A stretch of 64,000 bases of DNA, from contig VAXG01000035.1 of NCBI GenBank assembly GCA_005883355.1, positions 22,119 to 86,118 of the forward strand. Direction: 5' to 3'. This DNA comes from Actinomycetota bacterium (lineage in GTDB: Bacteria > Actinomycetota > Thermoleophilia > Gaiellales > Gaiellaceae). Made by a program: the position numbers and the translations under genes. Shown here piece by piece: positions 23,403-32,671 of this stretch. Numbering within the stretch: position 1 is the stretch's first letter; every line of letters begins with the position of its first letter. Below the pieces are notes generated by a model, which made no database searches, had not been told where the DNA came from, and saw only the letters and a program-made list of their open reading frames with translations.

Positions 23403-23427
23403 CGTACCGGTGCCAGGCACGGGTACG
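23403..23427. repeat. palindrome CGTACCGGTGCC.., copy 1
   Basis: Arms CGTACCGGTGCC and GGCACGGGTACG around one A, with one mismatch. The same palindrome recurs 87 bp downstream, and both are followed by a TGACGAG, so the intergenic region is a degenerate tandem repeat. Such GTGCC/GGCAC palindromes resemble REP sequences linked to RAYT transposases in other bacteria; no RAYT gene is in the window. Confidence 0.55.
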
Positions 23428-23489
23428 CAAGCGTGACGAGTTCCTCGCAGAAGCCGGCAACGCCGCGGAGCAGGCGGGCTCGCGCAGAA

Positions 23490-23514
23490 CGTACCGGTGC
23501 CAGGCACCGGTACG
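23490..23514. repeat. palindrome CGTACCGGTGCC.., copy 2
   Basis: A perfect version: 12-bp arms CGTACCGGTGCC/GGCACCGGTACG around a central A. It lies 40 bp before the next start codon. Confidence 0.6.
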
Positions 23515-23540
23515 ACCCTGTGACGAGAGTCGCGCGAAAG

Positions 23541-23546
23541 TAGGCT
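23541..23546 (+). promoter_or_regulatory. -10 hexamer TAGGCT, leaderless start
   Basis: TAGGCT then 7 nt then ATG 23554. Confidence 0.45.
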
Positions 23547-23553
23547 CCCCGGC

Positions 23554-24141
23554 ATGGCCCACGACGACTGGCGAATCCGGATCGAGTTGCCCGACGAGGA
23601 GGTGGCGCAGGATCTTCTCGCCCGGCTCGGGCTCAGGCAGAGTGACGCGGAGGAGCTCGCCGACGAGCTGCGGGAGCATCGGCTTGCCGTGTCCCAGGAC
23701 GGCGACACCGTGTTCGTCTACGCCGCCACCGGAATGCAGGCCGAGCAGGCGGCGCGCATCGTCGAGAGCGAGCTCGACGACCTGGGATTGACGCCGACCC
23801 GGTTCGTGACCGAGCGCTGGCTCCGTGACGAGGAACGCTGGAACGACGACCCGGAGCAGCCGGACGTGGAGGAGGAGCTCCTCCAGCGCGGCTATGCGCC
23901 CTGGGAGGTCCGGGTCGAGGCAGGCAGCCTCCGGGAGGCTCACGACCTGGCCGAGCAGCTCCGCTCCGAGGGCTACGACGTCTCCCGGACGTTCACCTAC
24001 GTGATCGCGGGCGCCGGGAGCCGCGAGGAGGCCGTGGAGCTCGCACGCAGGATCCACGGCGAGGTCGAGCCCGGAGGCGAGCTGGTCTACGAGGTGCAGC
24101 CCCAGAACCCGTTTGCCGTCTTCGGGGGTCTCGGCACCTAG
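23554..24141 (+). CDS. hypothetical acidic protein with two alpha/beta halves
   Basis: A 195-residue acidic soluble protein of unknown function. Two similar halves can be seen: WRIRIELPDEEVAQDLLARL with a later FVYAATGMQAEQAARIVESE, and WEVRVEAGSLREAHDLAEQL with YVIAGAGSREEAVELARRIH. Each looks like a beta-alpha-beta(-alpha) unit, as in RraB-like or ferredoxin-like folds, but I cannot name the family. Leaderless start with TAGGCT 7 nt upstream of ATG. It precedes the helicase gene. Confidence 0.7.
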   Translation: MAHDDWRIRIELPDEEVAQDLLARLGLRQSDAEELADELREHRLAVSQDGDTVFVYAATGMQAEQAARIVESELDDLGLTPTRFVTERWLRDEERWNDDPEQPDVEEELLQRGYAPWEVRVEAGSLREAHDLAEQLRSEGYDVSRTFTYVIAGAGSREEAVELARRIHGEVEPGGELVYEVQPQNPFAVFGGLGT

Positions 24142-24216
24142 GCCAGTAGTCGATATACTGATTGGACGACGCCCGCCTTGGGGATTCGCGGGGTCGCCTT
24201 TTCTTACACAGTGCAG

Positions 24217-24236
24217 CGCTTTTAGACGCTGCGTCC
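24217..24236 (+). promoter_or_regulatory. 5'-UTR hairpin before the helicase gene
   Basis: GCAGCG (from 24213) and CGCTGC pair around CTTTTAGA just before ATG 24237. TATACT near 24165 and TACACA near 24205 are possible -10 elements; TAGACG within the hairpin is 8 nt before the ATG. The promoter cannot be fixed by eye. Confidence 0.3.
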
Positions 24237-26798
24237 ATGCAGGAGATCAAAGAGCAGCCGACCACAGCGTCGGAGGCGCCGGACGGCCTGATGGCCGACG
24301 CCCTCCGAGCAGAAGCCTGGGCGGGCGAGCCCTTCATTCGTGAGGGCGAGGATCCCGCCAAGGTCCTGGCGCCCGGCACTTCCCGCCGGCGCGCACTCGA
24401 CGACGCCCTCGCCGAGATCGAGGGAGGACAGCGCACGCCCTCGTCCGGGTGGAAGGTCGAGTACGGCCTCATGCTCGGTCTCGAGCGAGTGCTCGCGGAA
24501 GAAAAGCCCCACCTCGCGTCGGGCACCGAGTTGCGCCGCCACCAGATCGACGCGCTCGCCGGGATGTTGACGGAGTTGATCGCGTCGCACGAGAAGGAAG
24601 CCGAACCGAACGGAAACGGCAACGGCGTCGCCGAGGTCGTCGAAGTCGAGGCTGAAGTGGAAGACGAAGACGAACCTGCAGAGGAGTCCGTGGAGGACGT
24701 CCTCGACGAAGAGGTAGAGGACGAGCTGTACACGGGCCCCGACCCGGGTGCGGTACGCCGCTACCGGTTCCGTCACCCGACGGCATCGGGCAAGACGATC
24801 GCCGCAGCGGGCTTCGTGGAAGCCGCACGCACACTCGGCGTCCTGATCCTCACGCACCGTCGCCTGCTCGTCTCGCAGTTCCAGCGCGATCTCACGGACG
24901 AGGGTTACGGCGACCGGTTCACGCCGGCGGTCGAACGCGGCAAGGAATCACTTCGAAACGGCAACCCGCTGACGATCCAGACGTACGCGTGGTTCGCGCG
25001 CCACCAGGAGACGATTTCCCGCGAGGCCTACCAGCTCATCATCTGCGACGAGGCGCACACCGCGTTGGGCGAGAAGACGAGCGCGGCGATCCGCGCGTTC
25101 CCGGAGCCGATCTACATCGGCATGACGGCGACGGAACAGCTCATCGCGAAGCAGGTGTCCGACGTGTTCCCTGCGTCGGTCGACGATCTGCCGTTGCAGG
25201 ATGCGGCACGGCGCGGACTGATCGCGCCCTTGCGCGACCTGCGCGTCCCCCCCGTCGCCGCTATCAATCAGGTGCCGATCATCGGCGGCGATTTCGACCA
25301 GGAGATCCTGGCAAAGACGCTCGACCACCAGGCTCTGAACCAGGCGGCCGCATCGCTGTATCGCGAGCGCTTCGACAACACGCCGGGCATCGTCTACGCC
25401 GCCGGCGTCGATCACGCATACAACCTCGCGAAAGAATTTCGCGCCGTCGGCCTGAAAGCGGAGGCCGTGTCCGGGCGGACACCGCCCGTGCGGCTCGCCG
25501 AGACGCTGGCCGCGTACGAGCGCGGCGAGATCAACGTCCTCATCAACGCGATGCTGCTCGCCGAAGGCTGGAACTCACCGCGTGCGACGATCTGCATGCA
25601 CCTCGCGCCGACAGCGTCACGTCGGGTGTATCAGCAGCGGATCGGCCGGATCATGCGCACGCATCCGCGCAAGGAGGCCGGTATCGTCGTCGACTTCGTC
25701 CCGAAGGCGGCGACGCACAACGAGCGCGTGATCTCGCTTCACTCGCTGCTCGACGCCGACTTCTACCGCGAGGGCGCCCGCGTCACCCCCGCACCGCGCC
25801 GCAGAGTCCAGAGGCGCGCCCGCCGCAAGCTCACTCCGGCGCCGTGGCTCGTTCCGGTCACCCCTGACGTGCGCCGCCGTCTCGCCGTGATCACGCGAGA
25901 GTGGCAGCGTGTCGATCCGAAGTATCTCGACGAGGACGAGCAACGCTACTGGGCGACGATCGCCGGACGCCAGATTCGCTTCGACGAGCGCGCGGCGTTC
26001 GTGGAGAAGCTGACGGCGCGCGGCGCATCGAAAGCGTGTCTCGAGCAGTTCCTCGCGACGTGCGCCGCCGAGAACCCGAACCGGCGCCTGCGCATCATCG
26101 CCCTCTCCGACCGCGTGTCGATGACGGTCGAGCGCGCCGACTTCGACGATCTCGTCACGCTCGTGACCCAGGCGCCGACCTGGGAGAAGGATCGCATGGG
26201 CGGCGTCCGCGTTCTCTTGCGGGCGATCGCAGAAGGAAAAGCCGACGCGCCGGAGCAGATCCTGGCGCGCTGGACCTGGCGTCTCGCGCGCGCCTCGCGC
26301 AAGTTGCAGGACCGCCGTGCGAGTGCCGAGTTCCCGGAGGCGAAGCGGCTGCTCGGCGCGCTCGCGAACTCGCGCGGACACCGCCACGAGGAGAACGCCG
26401 CGAAGCTCGTCAACGCAGCGCTCGAGCTGCCTGCTCCGGTCGGCGCCGCGCTGCTCGCATCGGCCGAGGGATACACGCCGCGGGCAACCCAACTCATCGA
26501 CGCGGCGCGCGAGCGGCTCGGCACGGTTCACGAGGTCGCGGGCGCCCTGGCGGAGAATCTTCCGCAGCCGAAGCTGACGTCCGGGCGCTCTCGAAGACGT
26601 AAGCGTCGCAAGCGCAAGAAGAGCGGCGCGCACCAGTCGCAGGCGCAGCAACAACAGCAGGCCCAGCAGCAGGCAAAGGCCCCAGAGGGGCCCGAGCAGC
26701 AGGTCGAGAATGCGGAGGCGAAGCAGCCGAAGCGGCGGCCTCGGAAGCAGCCCGGCCCGAAGGCCGAGCCCGCATCCGCTGAAACGCCGGCCGCCTGA
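24237..26798 (+). CDS. SF2 DEAH-box helicase with acidic insert and basic tail
   Basis: An 853-residue superfamily-2 helicase (type III restriction/XPB-like core). The ATPase has motif I PTASGKTIAAAGF, motif II LIICDEAHTALGE, and motif III YIGMTATEQLIA; the C-terminal RecA fold has INVLINAMLLAEGWNSPRAT and RVYQQRIGRIMRTHPRKEAG. Between the Q-motif-like ELRRHQIDALAGMLTELI and motif I lies an acidic insert of about 60 residues. The C-terminal 90 residues are basic and Gln-rich (SRRRKRRKRKKSGA, QQQQQAQQQA), likely nucleic-acid binding. Substrate unknown. ATG 24237 chosen over an upstream start lacking a promoter. Confidence 0.85.
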   Translation: MQEIKEQPTTASEAPDGLMADALRAEAWAGEPFIREGEDPAKVLAPGTSRRRALDDALAEIEGGQRTPSSGWKVEYGLMLGLERVLAEEKPHLASGTELRRHQIDALAGMLTELIASHEKEAEPNGNGNGVAEVVEVEAEVEDEDEPAEESVEDVLDEEVEDELYTGPDPGAVRRYRFRHPTASGKTIAAAGFVEAARTLGVLILTHRRLLVSQFQRDLTDEGYGDRFTPAVERGKESLRNGNPLTIQTYAWFARHQETISREAYQLIICDEAHTALGEKTSAAIRAFPEPIYIGMTATEQLIAKQVSDVFPASVDDLPLQDAARRGLIAPLRDLRVPPVAAINQVPIIGGDFDQEILAKTLDHQALNQAAASLYRERFDNTPGIVYAAGVDHAYNLAKEFRAVGLKAEAVSGRTPPVRLAETLAAYERGEINVLINAMLLAEGWNSPRATICMHLAPTASRRVYQQRIGRIMRTHPRKEAGIVVDFVPKAATHNERVISLHSLLDADFYREGARVTPAPRRRVQRRARRKLTPAPWLVPVTPDVRRRLAVITREWQRVDPKYLDEDEQRYWATIAGRQIRFDERAAFVEKLTARGASKACLEQFLATCAAENPNRRLRIIALSDRVSMTVERADFDDLVTLVTQAPTWEKDRMGGVRVLLRAIAEGKADAPEQILARWTWRLARASRKLQDRRASAEFPEAKRLLGALANSRGHRHEENAAKLVNAALELPAPVGAALLASAEGYTPRATQLIDAARERLGTVHEVAGALAENLPQPKLTSGRSRRRKRRKRKKSGAHQSQAQQQQQAQQQAKAPEGPEQQVENAEAKQPKRRPRKQPGPKAEPASAETPAA

Positions 26799-26813
26799 GA
26801 AGGACTAACCAGA

Positions 26814-28481
26814 GTGCTCATCCTCGTCCCGATCGCGTTCGCGGCGGGCCTCATCACCGCGTTCACGCCCTGCATCCTTCCCGTGCTGCCGATCGTGCTG
26901 GCCGGCGGCGCCGGCGGAGGAACGAAGCGGCGGCCGTACGCCATCGCGGCCGGTCTCGTCACCACCTTCACGGCGTTCCTGCTCGCGGGCGCGTGGCTGT
27001 GGGGACTGCTCGGGATCAGCGCGAAGCATCAGATCCAGATCGGCGCGGCCCTCTTGCTCGTACTGGCGGTGACGCTGATCGTGCCGAAGCTCGGCGAGCT
27101 GGTGGAACGGCCGTTCGTCCTGCTGACCCGTCGGCGCGCTGGTGACCTCGGCGGAGGGTTCTTCCTCGGCGCGAGCCTCGGCCTCGTGTTCGTCCCGTGC
27201 GGTGGACCGGTCCTCGCATCGCTGACGGCGAACGTCGCGACGGATCGCGTCGGCGGCTGGATCGTCGCCATCGCGATTGCATACGCGGCCGGGGCCGCGC
27301 TGCCTTTGCTCGCGATCGCGCGCGGCAGTCGCGGCGTTGCCATCCGGTTCCGGCAGCGGGCGCAGGCCGTTCGCATCGCGGGGGGTGTGCTCATGGCCGC
27401 AGCCGCGGTCGTGATCTACCAGGGCTGGGCGGAGAGCCTCCAGACAAAGGTGCCCGGCTATGCGCAGCGGCTGCAGAACGCGATCGAGGGCACATCGACC
27501 GCGAAGAACCGACTCGACCGCCTCGCCGGCAAGGCCAACCCGGCCTTCGTCGCGCGTGGACAACCGCTCGGTTCACAACTCGGCAAGGTGCCCCTGAAGG
27601 ACTACGGCGCCGCGCCCGACGTCCGCGACGTCTCGGCATGGATCAACTCGCGCCCGCTCAGCATTCCCAAGCTCCGCGGCAAAGTGGTGCTCGTCGACTT
27701 CTGGACGTACTCCTGCATCAACTGCTTGCGCACGCTTCCGTACCTGAAGGCGTGGGATGCGCGCTACCGCTCGAAGGGCCTCGTCATCCTGGGCGTCCAC
27801 ACGCCCGAGTTCGCATTCGAGCACGATCTTGGCAACGTCCGTGCAGCCGTCAAACGTCTCGCCGTCCGCTATCCAGTCGCCCTCGACAACAGTTACGGGA
27901 CCTGGAAGGCGTACTCGAACAACTACTGGCCGGCGGACTATCTGGTCGACCAGGCCGGACACGTACGTGACGTTCATTTCGGCGAAGGGAATTACGCACA
28001 AACGGAGCGGGACATCCGCCTCCTCCTTGCGGCCGGCAACGCAGGGCCGCTTCCGCCGTCCGGACGTGACACCGACCGGACACCGCTCGAGCTGCGGACG
28101 CCGGAGTCGTATCTCGGCTACCTGCGCATCGGCAACTACGCGGGCTCGCCCCTACAAACCGATCGATTGGCCACGTACCGCTTCCCGACGTCGCTCACGC
28201 AAGACTCATTCGCCTACGCGGGCGGGTGGAAGGTCGAGGGCGAGCGCATCGTCGCCGGCGACAAGGCGGGTCTCCGCTTGCACTTCCGGGCGCGCACCGT
28301 TCATCTCGTGCTCACCGGGCGGGGCTTCGTCGGGGTCAAGGTGAACGGGAAGGCGCGGCCGACGGTTCGGGTCGATGGTGCCCGGCTCTACACGCTCGTC
28401 ACGCAGAAGGCCGCGGCGGACGGTGTGCTCGACCTCGGTTTCACACCCGGCCTCGCTGCCTATGCCTTCACGTTCGGCTAG
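26814..28481 (+). CDS. dipZ: DipZ-like CcdA/thioredoxin fusion protein
   Basis: A 555-residue membrane protein that carries reducing power across the membrane. The N-terminal half is a CcdA/DsbD-beta-type domain with about six helices (FAAGLITAFTPCILPVLPIV with Cys; LVFVPCGGPVLASLTANVA with its partner Cys). A periplasmic redoxin domain follows with the DipZ/TlpA motif YSCINCLRTLPYL (CxxC). A C-terminal beta domain (TYRFPTSLTQDSFAYAGGW onward) binds partner or sugar in M. tuberculosis DipZ. It probably serves cytochrome c or exported-protein disulfide reduction. The GTG start has AGAAGGA about 9 nt upstream. Confidence 0.9.
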   Translation: MLILVPIAFAAGLITAFTPCILPVLPIVLAGGAGGGTKRRPYAIAAGLVTTFTAFLLAGAWLWGLLGISAKHQIQIGAALLLVLAVTLIVPKLGELVERPFVLLTRRRAGDLGGGFFLGASLGLVFVPCGGPVLASLTANVATDRVGGWIVAIAIAYAAGAALPLLAIARGSRGVAIRFRQRAQAVRIAGGVLMAAAAVVIYQGWAESLQTKVPGYAQRLQNAIEGTSTAKNRLDRLAGKANPAFVARGQPLGSQLGKVPLKDYGAAPDVRDVSAWINSRPLSIPKLRGKVVLVDFWTYSCINCLRTLPYLKAWDARYRSKGLVILGVHTPEFAFEHDLGNVRAAVKRLAVRYPVALDNSYGTWKAYSNNYWPADYLVDQAGHVRDVHFGEGNYAQTERDIRLLLAAGNAGPLPPSGRDTDRTPLELRTPESYLGYLRIGNYAGSPLQTDRLATYRFPTSLTQDSFAYAGGWKVEGERIVAGDKAGLRLHFRARTVHLVLTGRGFVGVKVNGKARPTVRVDGARLYTLVTQKAAADGVLDLGFTPGLAAYAFTFG

Positions 28482-28498
28482 GACGCAGGACCGGAAGC

Positions 28499-28504
28499 TA
28501 CAGT
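28499..28504 (+). promoter_or_regulatory. -10 hexamer TACAGT, leaderless operon start
   Basis: TACAGT then 6 nt then GTG 28511, the first gene of the five-gene two-component/ABC operon. Confidence 0.5.
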
Positions 28505-28510
28505 CGGAAC

Positions 28511-29176
28511 GTGAGTAGTCCTGCCGTTCTCGTCGTCGACGACGACGGGCCGATCCGCCGGATGCTCGAGCGGACCCTCAGCGCCGAGGGTTACGACGTC
28601 GCGGGCGCCGCGGATGGTGGGGAGGCGCTCGCTGCAGTCGAGCGATCGGTGCCCGACTTGATCGTCCTGGACGTCGCAATGCCCGGGCTCGACGGCCTCG
28701 CCGTCTGCCGCCGGTTGCGTGCCAAGGGCCTCGCCCTGCCGATCCTGCTGCTGACTGCGCGCGACTCGGTCGCCGATCGCGTTGACGGGCTCGATGCCGG
28801 CGCCGACGACTATCTCGTCAAGCCGTTCGCACCCGAAGAGTTGCTCGCCCGCGTGCGAGCTCTGCAAAGGCGCGGCCGCGAGCCGAACGAGATCCTCGCT
28901 TACGGCGACGTCGTCTTCGACCTCGGCTCGCGCCGCGCGCACCGTAACGGCCGCGAGCTCGGGCTGAGCTCGCGCGAAGGCGACCTGCTGGAGCTCCTGT
29001 TGCGGAATCCCGGACAAGTCGTCAGCCGCGAGCTCGCGCTCGAACGTGTCTGGGGTAGCAGAACCGTCGCAAGCTTCAACGCGGTCGATCGCTACGTCTC
29101 GTACCTTCGGCGCAAGCTCGGCGAGCCGCCGCTGATCGAGACCGTGCGCGGGGTCGGCTTCGTGCTCGGCCGGTGA
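28511..29176 (+). CDS. OmpR-family response regulator
   Basis: A 221-residue two-component regulator. The receiver has the acidic cluster D10-D12, phosphoacceptor Asp54 in LIVLDVAMPGLDGLAV and Lys104 in DDYLVKPFAPEE. A winged helix of OmpR/PhoB type (residues about 125-221) ends RYVSYLRRKLGEPPLIETVR. It overlaps the sensor kinase gene by 4 bp, and together they are followed by a LolA-like protein and an ABC transporter, the probable targets. Start set by TACAGT 6 nt upstream. Confidence 0.95.
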   Translation: MSSPAVLVVDDDGPIRRMLERTLSAEGYDVAGAADGGEALAAVERSVPDLIVLDVAMPGLDGLAVCRRLRAKGLALPILLLTARDSVADRVDGLDAGADDYLVKPFAPEELLARVRALQRRGREPNEILAYGDVVFDLGSRRAHRNGRELGLSSREGDLLELLLRNPGQVVSRELALERVWGSRTVASFNAVDRYVSYLRRKLGEPPLIETVRGVGFVLGR

Positions 29177-30561
29177 GTGGGCGCTCACTTCAGCTTCGGT
29201 CGGTCTTCGCTGCCGCGCTCGGAATCCTGATCGCGCTCGTCGTCGTCGGTGCCGCGATCAGCGTGCTCGTGTCACGCCACCTCCATCATTCCCTCGATCG
29301 CACGTTGAGGCAACGGGCCGTGGAGATCGCCCAGCTGAACGCGTCTGCCCCGGCGCTGTTGACGACACCCGGTGCGCTGGATTCTCCCGTCGGCGGAACA
29401 CAGCTGATCGTCGAGGTCCTCGACGCGCGCGGCCGGATCGTGGCGCGCTCGCTGTCACTCGGCGGTCGGGTCCTCCCGACCGATGCAACTGCCCGCAGCG
29501 CGATCGGCAGCGGCCGCGCCGGCTACTCCAACGCGGGGCTCGGCAACGAGCGAATACGGGTCTATGCCGCGCCACTGGCCGAGCTCGGTGGTCCGGCCGC
29601 CGGCGGCGCAGTGGTCGTCGCGGCTTCGACGCACGACCTGAGAGAGACGCTTGCGAGCCTGCACTTCTTCGTGCTCCTCGCGGGGATCCTCGCGGCCGCG
29701 CTCGGAGCCGGCGTCGTCGCCCTCCTCATGCGGCGCGCATTGCGGCCGCTCGGCCGGCTCGCGACCGCTGCAACGGAGATCGAGCGCACGGGAGATTCGC
29801 GGCGAAGGCTGCCTCAGCCTTCCTCCGTCGACGAGGTCGGGCAGCTTGCCGGAACCCTGAACGCCATGCTCGCGAGCCTCGAACGCGCGCGCGAAGGGGA
29901 GCGCCGCTTCGTCGCCGACGCATCGCACGAGCTCAGAACGCCGCTGACGGCCCTGCGCGGCAACGTTGCGTACATCGCCCGCCACGGTGCGACGGCTGCG
30001 GTGATCGCCGAGCTCGAACAGGATGCGGAGCGATTGGCTCGGCTCGCAGACGACCTGCTCGTCCTCTCGCGCGAGGAAACGGACGCCGCCGCGCCCGGAG
30101 AGCACGTGCATCTCGACGAGCTCGCGACGGCCGTCGCGGAAGGGGATGGGAGAATCGAGGTCGTCGCTCCGGAGCCGGTCGTCGTGCGCGGGGATCGAGC
30201 CGCGCTGGAACGCGCCCTCGAAAATCTCGTCCAGAACGGGCGGCGCTACGGTCCGGCCGAAGGTCGGATCACGATCGATGTCGAAAGGAACGACGGTCTG
30301 GCCACGGTGACGGTGACCGACGAGGGCCCGGGGCTTCAGCCCTACGAGGCCGACCTGGCCTTCGAGCGCTTCTGGCGGGGCCACCACGGCAAATCCGGTT
30401 CAGGGCTCGGGCTGGCGATCGTGCGAGCCACGGCCGAGCGGCACGGGGGCCGGGCGTTCGCGGAAGGCGCACGCTTCACGATCGAGCTGCCCGTTCTCAG
30501 AGATCTCTCAGAGTTCGACGCTACAACGAAGGAGGAAACGCCCGAGAAAGGATCGCCGTGA
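29173..30561 (+). CDS. sensor histidine kinase
   Basis: A 462-residue membrane kinase of MprB/BaeS-like design. There are two TM helices (about 12-34 and 164-187) around an extracellular sensor loop of about 130 residues, then a HAMP segment, the H-box FVADASHELRTPLTALRG with His252, the N-box LENLVQNGRRYGP, and the G-boxes VTDEGPGLQPYEADLAF and GSGLGLAIVRATAERHGG. GTG 29173 overlaps the regulator's stop (GTGA). The signal may be envelope stress, since the downstream LolA-like protein is exported; that is inference. Confidence 0.94.
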   Translation: MSGRSLQLRSVFAAALGILIALVVVGAAISVLVSRHLHHSLDRTLRQRAVEIAQLNASAPALLTTPGALDSPVGGTQLIVEVLDARGRIVARSLSLGGRVLPTDATARSAIGSGRAGYSNAGLGNERIRVYAAPLAELGGPAAGGAVVVAASTHDLRETLASLHFFVLLAGILAAALGAGVVALLMRRALRPLGRLATAATEIERTGDSRRRLPQPSSVDEVGQLAGTLNAMLASLERAREGERRFVADASHELRTPLTALRGNVAYIARHGATAAVIAELEQDAERLARLADDLLVLSREETDAAAPGEHVHLDELATAVAEGDGRIEVVAPEPVVVRGDRAALERALENLVQNGRRYGPAEGRITIDVERNDGLATVTVTDEGPGLQPYEADLAFERFWRGHHGKSGSGLGLAIVRATAERHGGRAFAEGARFTIELPVLRDLSEFDATTKEETPEKGSP

Positions 30562-31730
30562 AACTTCTGCGCACGCTCTCGACCCGTCGTCTGATCGTCC
30601 TCGCCTTAGCGGTGCTGGCAGTGGCAGTAGGAGGAACCGCAATCGCCGTCGCTGCGGGTGGAGGAAGCGGCGCGACGCCGCAGCCGAAGCCACTCGCGCA
30701 GGTCATTCACGACGCGCTTGCCGCGCCGGACTCAGCAGGGATCACGGCCAACGTCCGCTTCACGAACCGACTGTTCCCGTCGGGTTCCCTCCTCGGTGGC
30801 AACGCCTCGGCGCTGATGTCCGGCGCAACCGGCCGGCTTTGGTTGACCAACGACGGTCGCGGGCGCCTCGAGTTGCAGTCCGATGCCGGGGACGTTCAGA
30901 TCGTTTGGAACAAGGACAGGGTCACGGCGTACGACGCGTCCTCGAACACCGTTTACACGCTCAACCTGCCCGCCTCGGCGACGGAGTCGACTTCACCGAC
31001 CAACGGCGCAGCTCCGTCGCTCACCCAGATCGGCGATTTCCTGTCGAATCTCGGTGAGCGCGCGGACGTCTCCGCCGCGCAGCCCACGGACATCGCGGGT
31101 CGGCCGGCCTACAACGTGAGGATCTCGCCGAAGCACGACGGCGGGCTGCTCGGCTCCGCCGAGCTCGCCTGGGATGCGGAGCAAGGCGTGCCGCTCCGGG
31201 TCGCGGTCTACGCGCAGGGAAGCTCGAAGCCCGTGCTCGAGCTCGCCGCGACGGACATCTCGTACGGCTCCGTGCCTGCGAGCGCCGTCGACGTGTCACC
31301 GCCCGCCGGCGCGAAGACCGTGGACCTGAGCTCGGCGGCCACGCCTCAGAACGGCTCCGACAAGACAAACGCCGCGACCGGCCTCGCCGCTGTCCAAGCA
31401 GCGGTCGACTTTCCGGTGGTCGCTCCCGACACGCTCGTCGGATTGCCGCGCAAGGACGTCCGTACGGTCAAGGGCAACAATGCGCTCGTGATCTACGGAC
31501 AAGGGCTCGGCGCGATCGTCGTCGTCGAGCGCAAAGCAGACGCCACCGGGACTCAACAGAGCGGCCCGATGTCGGCTCTGCCGTCCGTGTCGCTCGACGG
31601 GCTGACGGGGCACGAGCTGGCAACGCAGCTGGGCACCGCAATCGAGTGGCAGCGAAACGGCGTCTCGTTCGTCCTTGCCGGCTCACTGCCGCCGGCCGCC
31701 GCGGAATCGGCCGCGCGCGCGCTCAAATGA
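30558..31730 (+). CDS. exported LolA/RseB-like protein
   Basis: A 390-residue exported protein. An N-terminal anchor or signal (RRLIVLALAVLAVAVGGTAI) precedes a LolA/RseB-like beta-fold: TANVRFTNRLFPSGSLLGGN, RLWLTNDGRGRLELQSDAGD and DRVTAYDASSNTVYTLNLPA. The second half has GRPAYNVRISPKHDGGLLGS and a beta-rich end. Such folds bind lipidated or lipid ligands, and RseB-type domains act in stress sensing. GTG 30558 overlaps the kinase stop; a good SD (GAAAGGA) lies in the kinase end. Co-transcribed with the kinase and the ABC genes. Confidence 0.75.
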   Translation: MKLLRTLSTRRLIVLALAVLAVAVGGTAIAVAAGGGSGATPQPKPLAQVIHDALAAPDSAGITANVRFTNRLFPSGSLLGGNASALMSGATGRLWLTNDGRGRLELQSDAGDVQIVWNKDRVTAYDASSNTVYTLNLPASATESTSPTNGAAPSLTQIGDFLSNLGERADVSAAQPTDIAGRPAYNVRISPKHDGGLLGSAELAWDAEQGVPLRVAVYAQGSSKPVLELAATDISYGSVPASAVDVSPPAGAKTVDLSSAATPQNGSDKTNAATGLAAVQAAVDFPVVAPDTLVGLPRKDVRTVKGNNALVIYGQGLGAIVVVERKADATGTQQSGPMSALPSVSLDGLTGHELATQLGTAIEWQRNGVSFVLAGSLPPAAAESAARALK

Positions 31731-32671
31731 GCGAGAGTCTTCCGATCTCGACGACGGGGCTCGTCAAGCGTTACGGCGACATCGCCGCAGTGAACGGCGT
31801 CGACCTCACGGTCGAGCGTGGCGACGTGTTCGGATACCTCGGACCGAACGGCGCGGGCAAGACGACCCTGCTGCGGATCCTGCTCGGCCTGATCCGGCCG
31901 ACGTCCGGCTCCGCGAAGCTCTTCGGCCGCGATCCGCTCGTGGACGGTGTTCGTGCACTCGACGGAGTCGCCGGTTTCGTCGAGGGCCCGCGCTTCTACT
32001 CCTATCTCTCGGGGCGAAAGAACCTGGAGCTGCTCGCCGACTACGACGGTGACGGCGCACGTTCGAGGATCGACAGCGTCCTCGAGCTCGTCGAGCTGCG
32101 CGACCGGGCGAAGGACCGCGTCGGCGGCTATTCGCACGGCATGCGCCAGCGGCTCGGAATCGCTTCGTCGCTCCTACGCCAGCCGAGATTGCTCCTCCTC
32201 GACGAGCCGACCACGGGGCTGGACCCGGCCGGCATGCGCGACATGCGCGATCTCGTCCGCCGACTGGCGGGCGAGGGCATCACGATTCTGCTCTCGAGCC
32301 ATCTCCTCAACGAGGTCGAGGACCTCTGCAACCGCGTCGCGATCATCCGCAAGGGCGGGATCGTCTACGAGGGACCGCTGAACGAGCTCCTGGCGACGGC
32401 CGCGACGGGTTATCGGCTGCGGGCCACCGACCCGGAGCGGGCACGGGTCGTCCTTCTCTCCCAGGGCGGCGTCGACGGAGTCTCGCTCGTCGAAGGACAG
32501 CTTCGCTTCACGGCGGACGAGGAAGCGGTCGGGCGTGCAGCGATTGCGCTGGGGCAGGCACGCATCGGCATCACGGCGCTGATTCCGGAGACGGCGAGCC
32601 TGGAAGAGCTCTTCCTCGGGCTGACCGGCGGAGAATCGTCGGATCACGACCGTGAAGCGATCGTCGCATGA
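31727..32671 (+). CDS. ABC transporter ATPase
   Basis: A 314-residue ABC-2-type ATPase. Walker A GYLGPNGAGKTTLLRIL, the signature YSHGMRQRLGIASSLLRQPR, Walker B LLLLDEPTTGLDPAGMRDMR, and the His switch LLSSHLLNEVEDLCNRVAII are complete. A C-terminal about 70-residue regulatory domain follows. Its partner is the overlapping permease gene. DrrA/NatA-like subunits export lipids or drugs. ATG 31727 overlaps the LolA-like stop by 4 bp. Confidence 0.95.
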   Translation: MSESLPISTTGLVKRYGDIAAVNGVDLTVERGDVFGYLGPNGAGKTTLLRILLGLIRPTSGSAKLFGRDPLVDGVRALDGVAGFVEGPRFYSYLSGRKNLELLADYDGDGARSRIDSVLELVELRDRAKDRVGGYSHGMRQRLGIASSLLRQPRLLLLDEPTTGLDPAGMRDMRDLVRRLAGEGITILLSSHLLNEVEDLCNRVAIIRKGGIVYEGPLNELLATAATGYRLRATDPERARVVLLSQGGVDGVSLVEGQLRFTADEEAVGRAAIALGQARIGITALIPETASLEELFLGLTGGESSDHDREAIVA

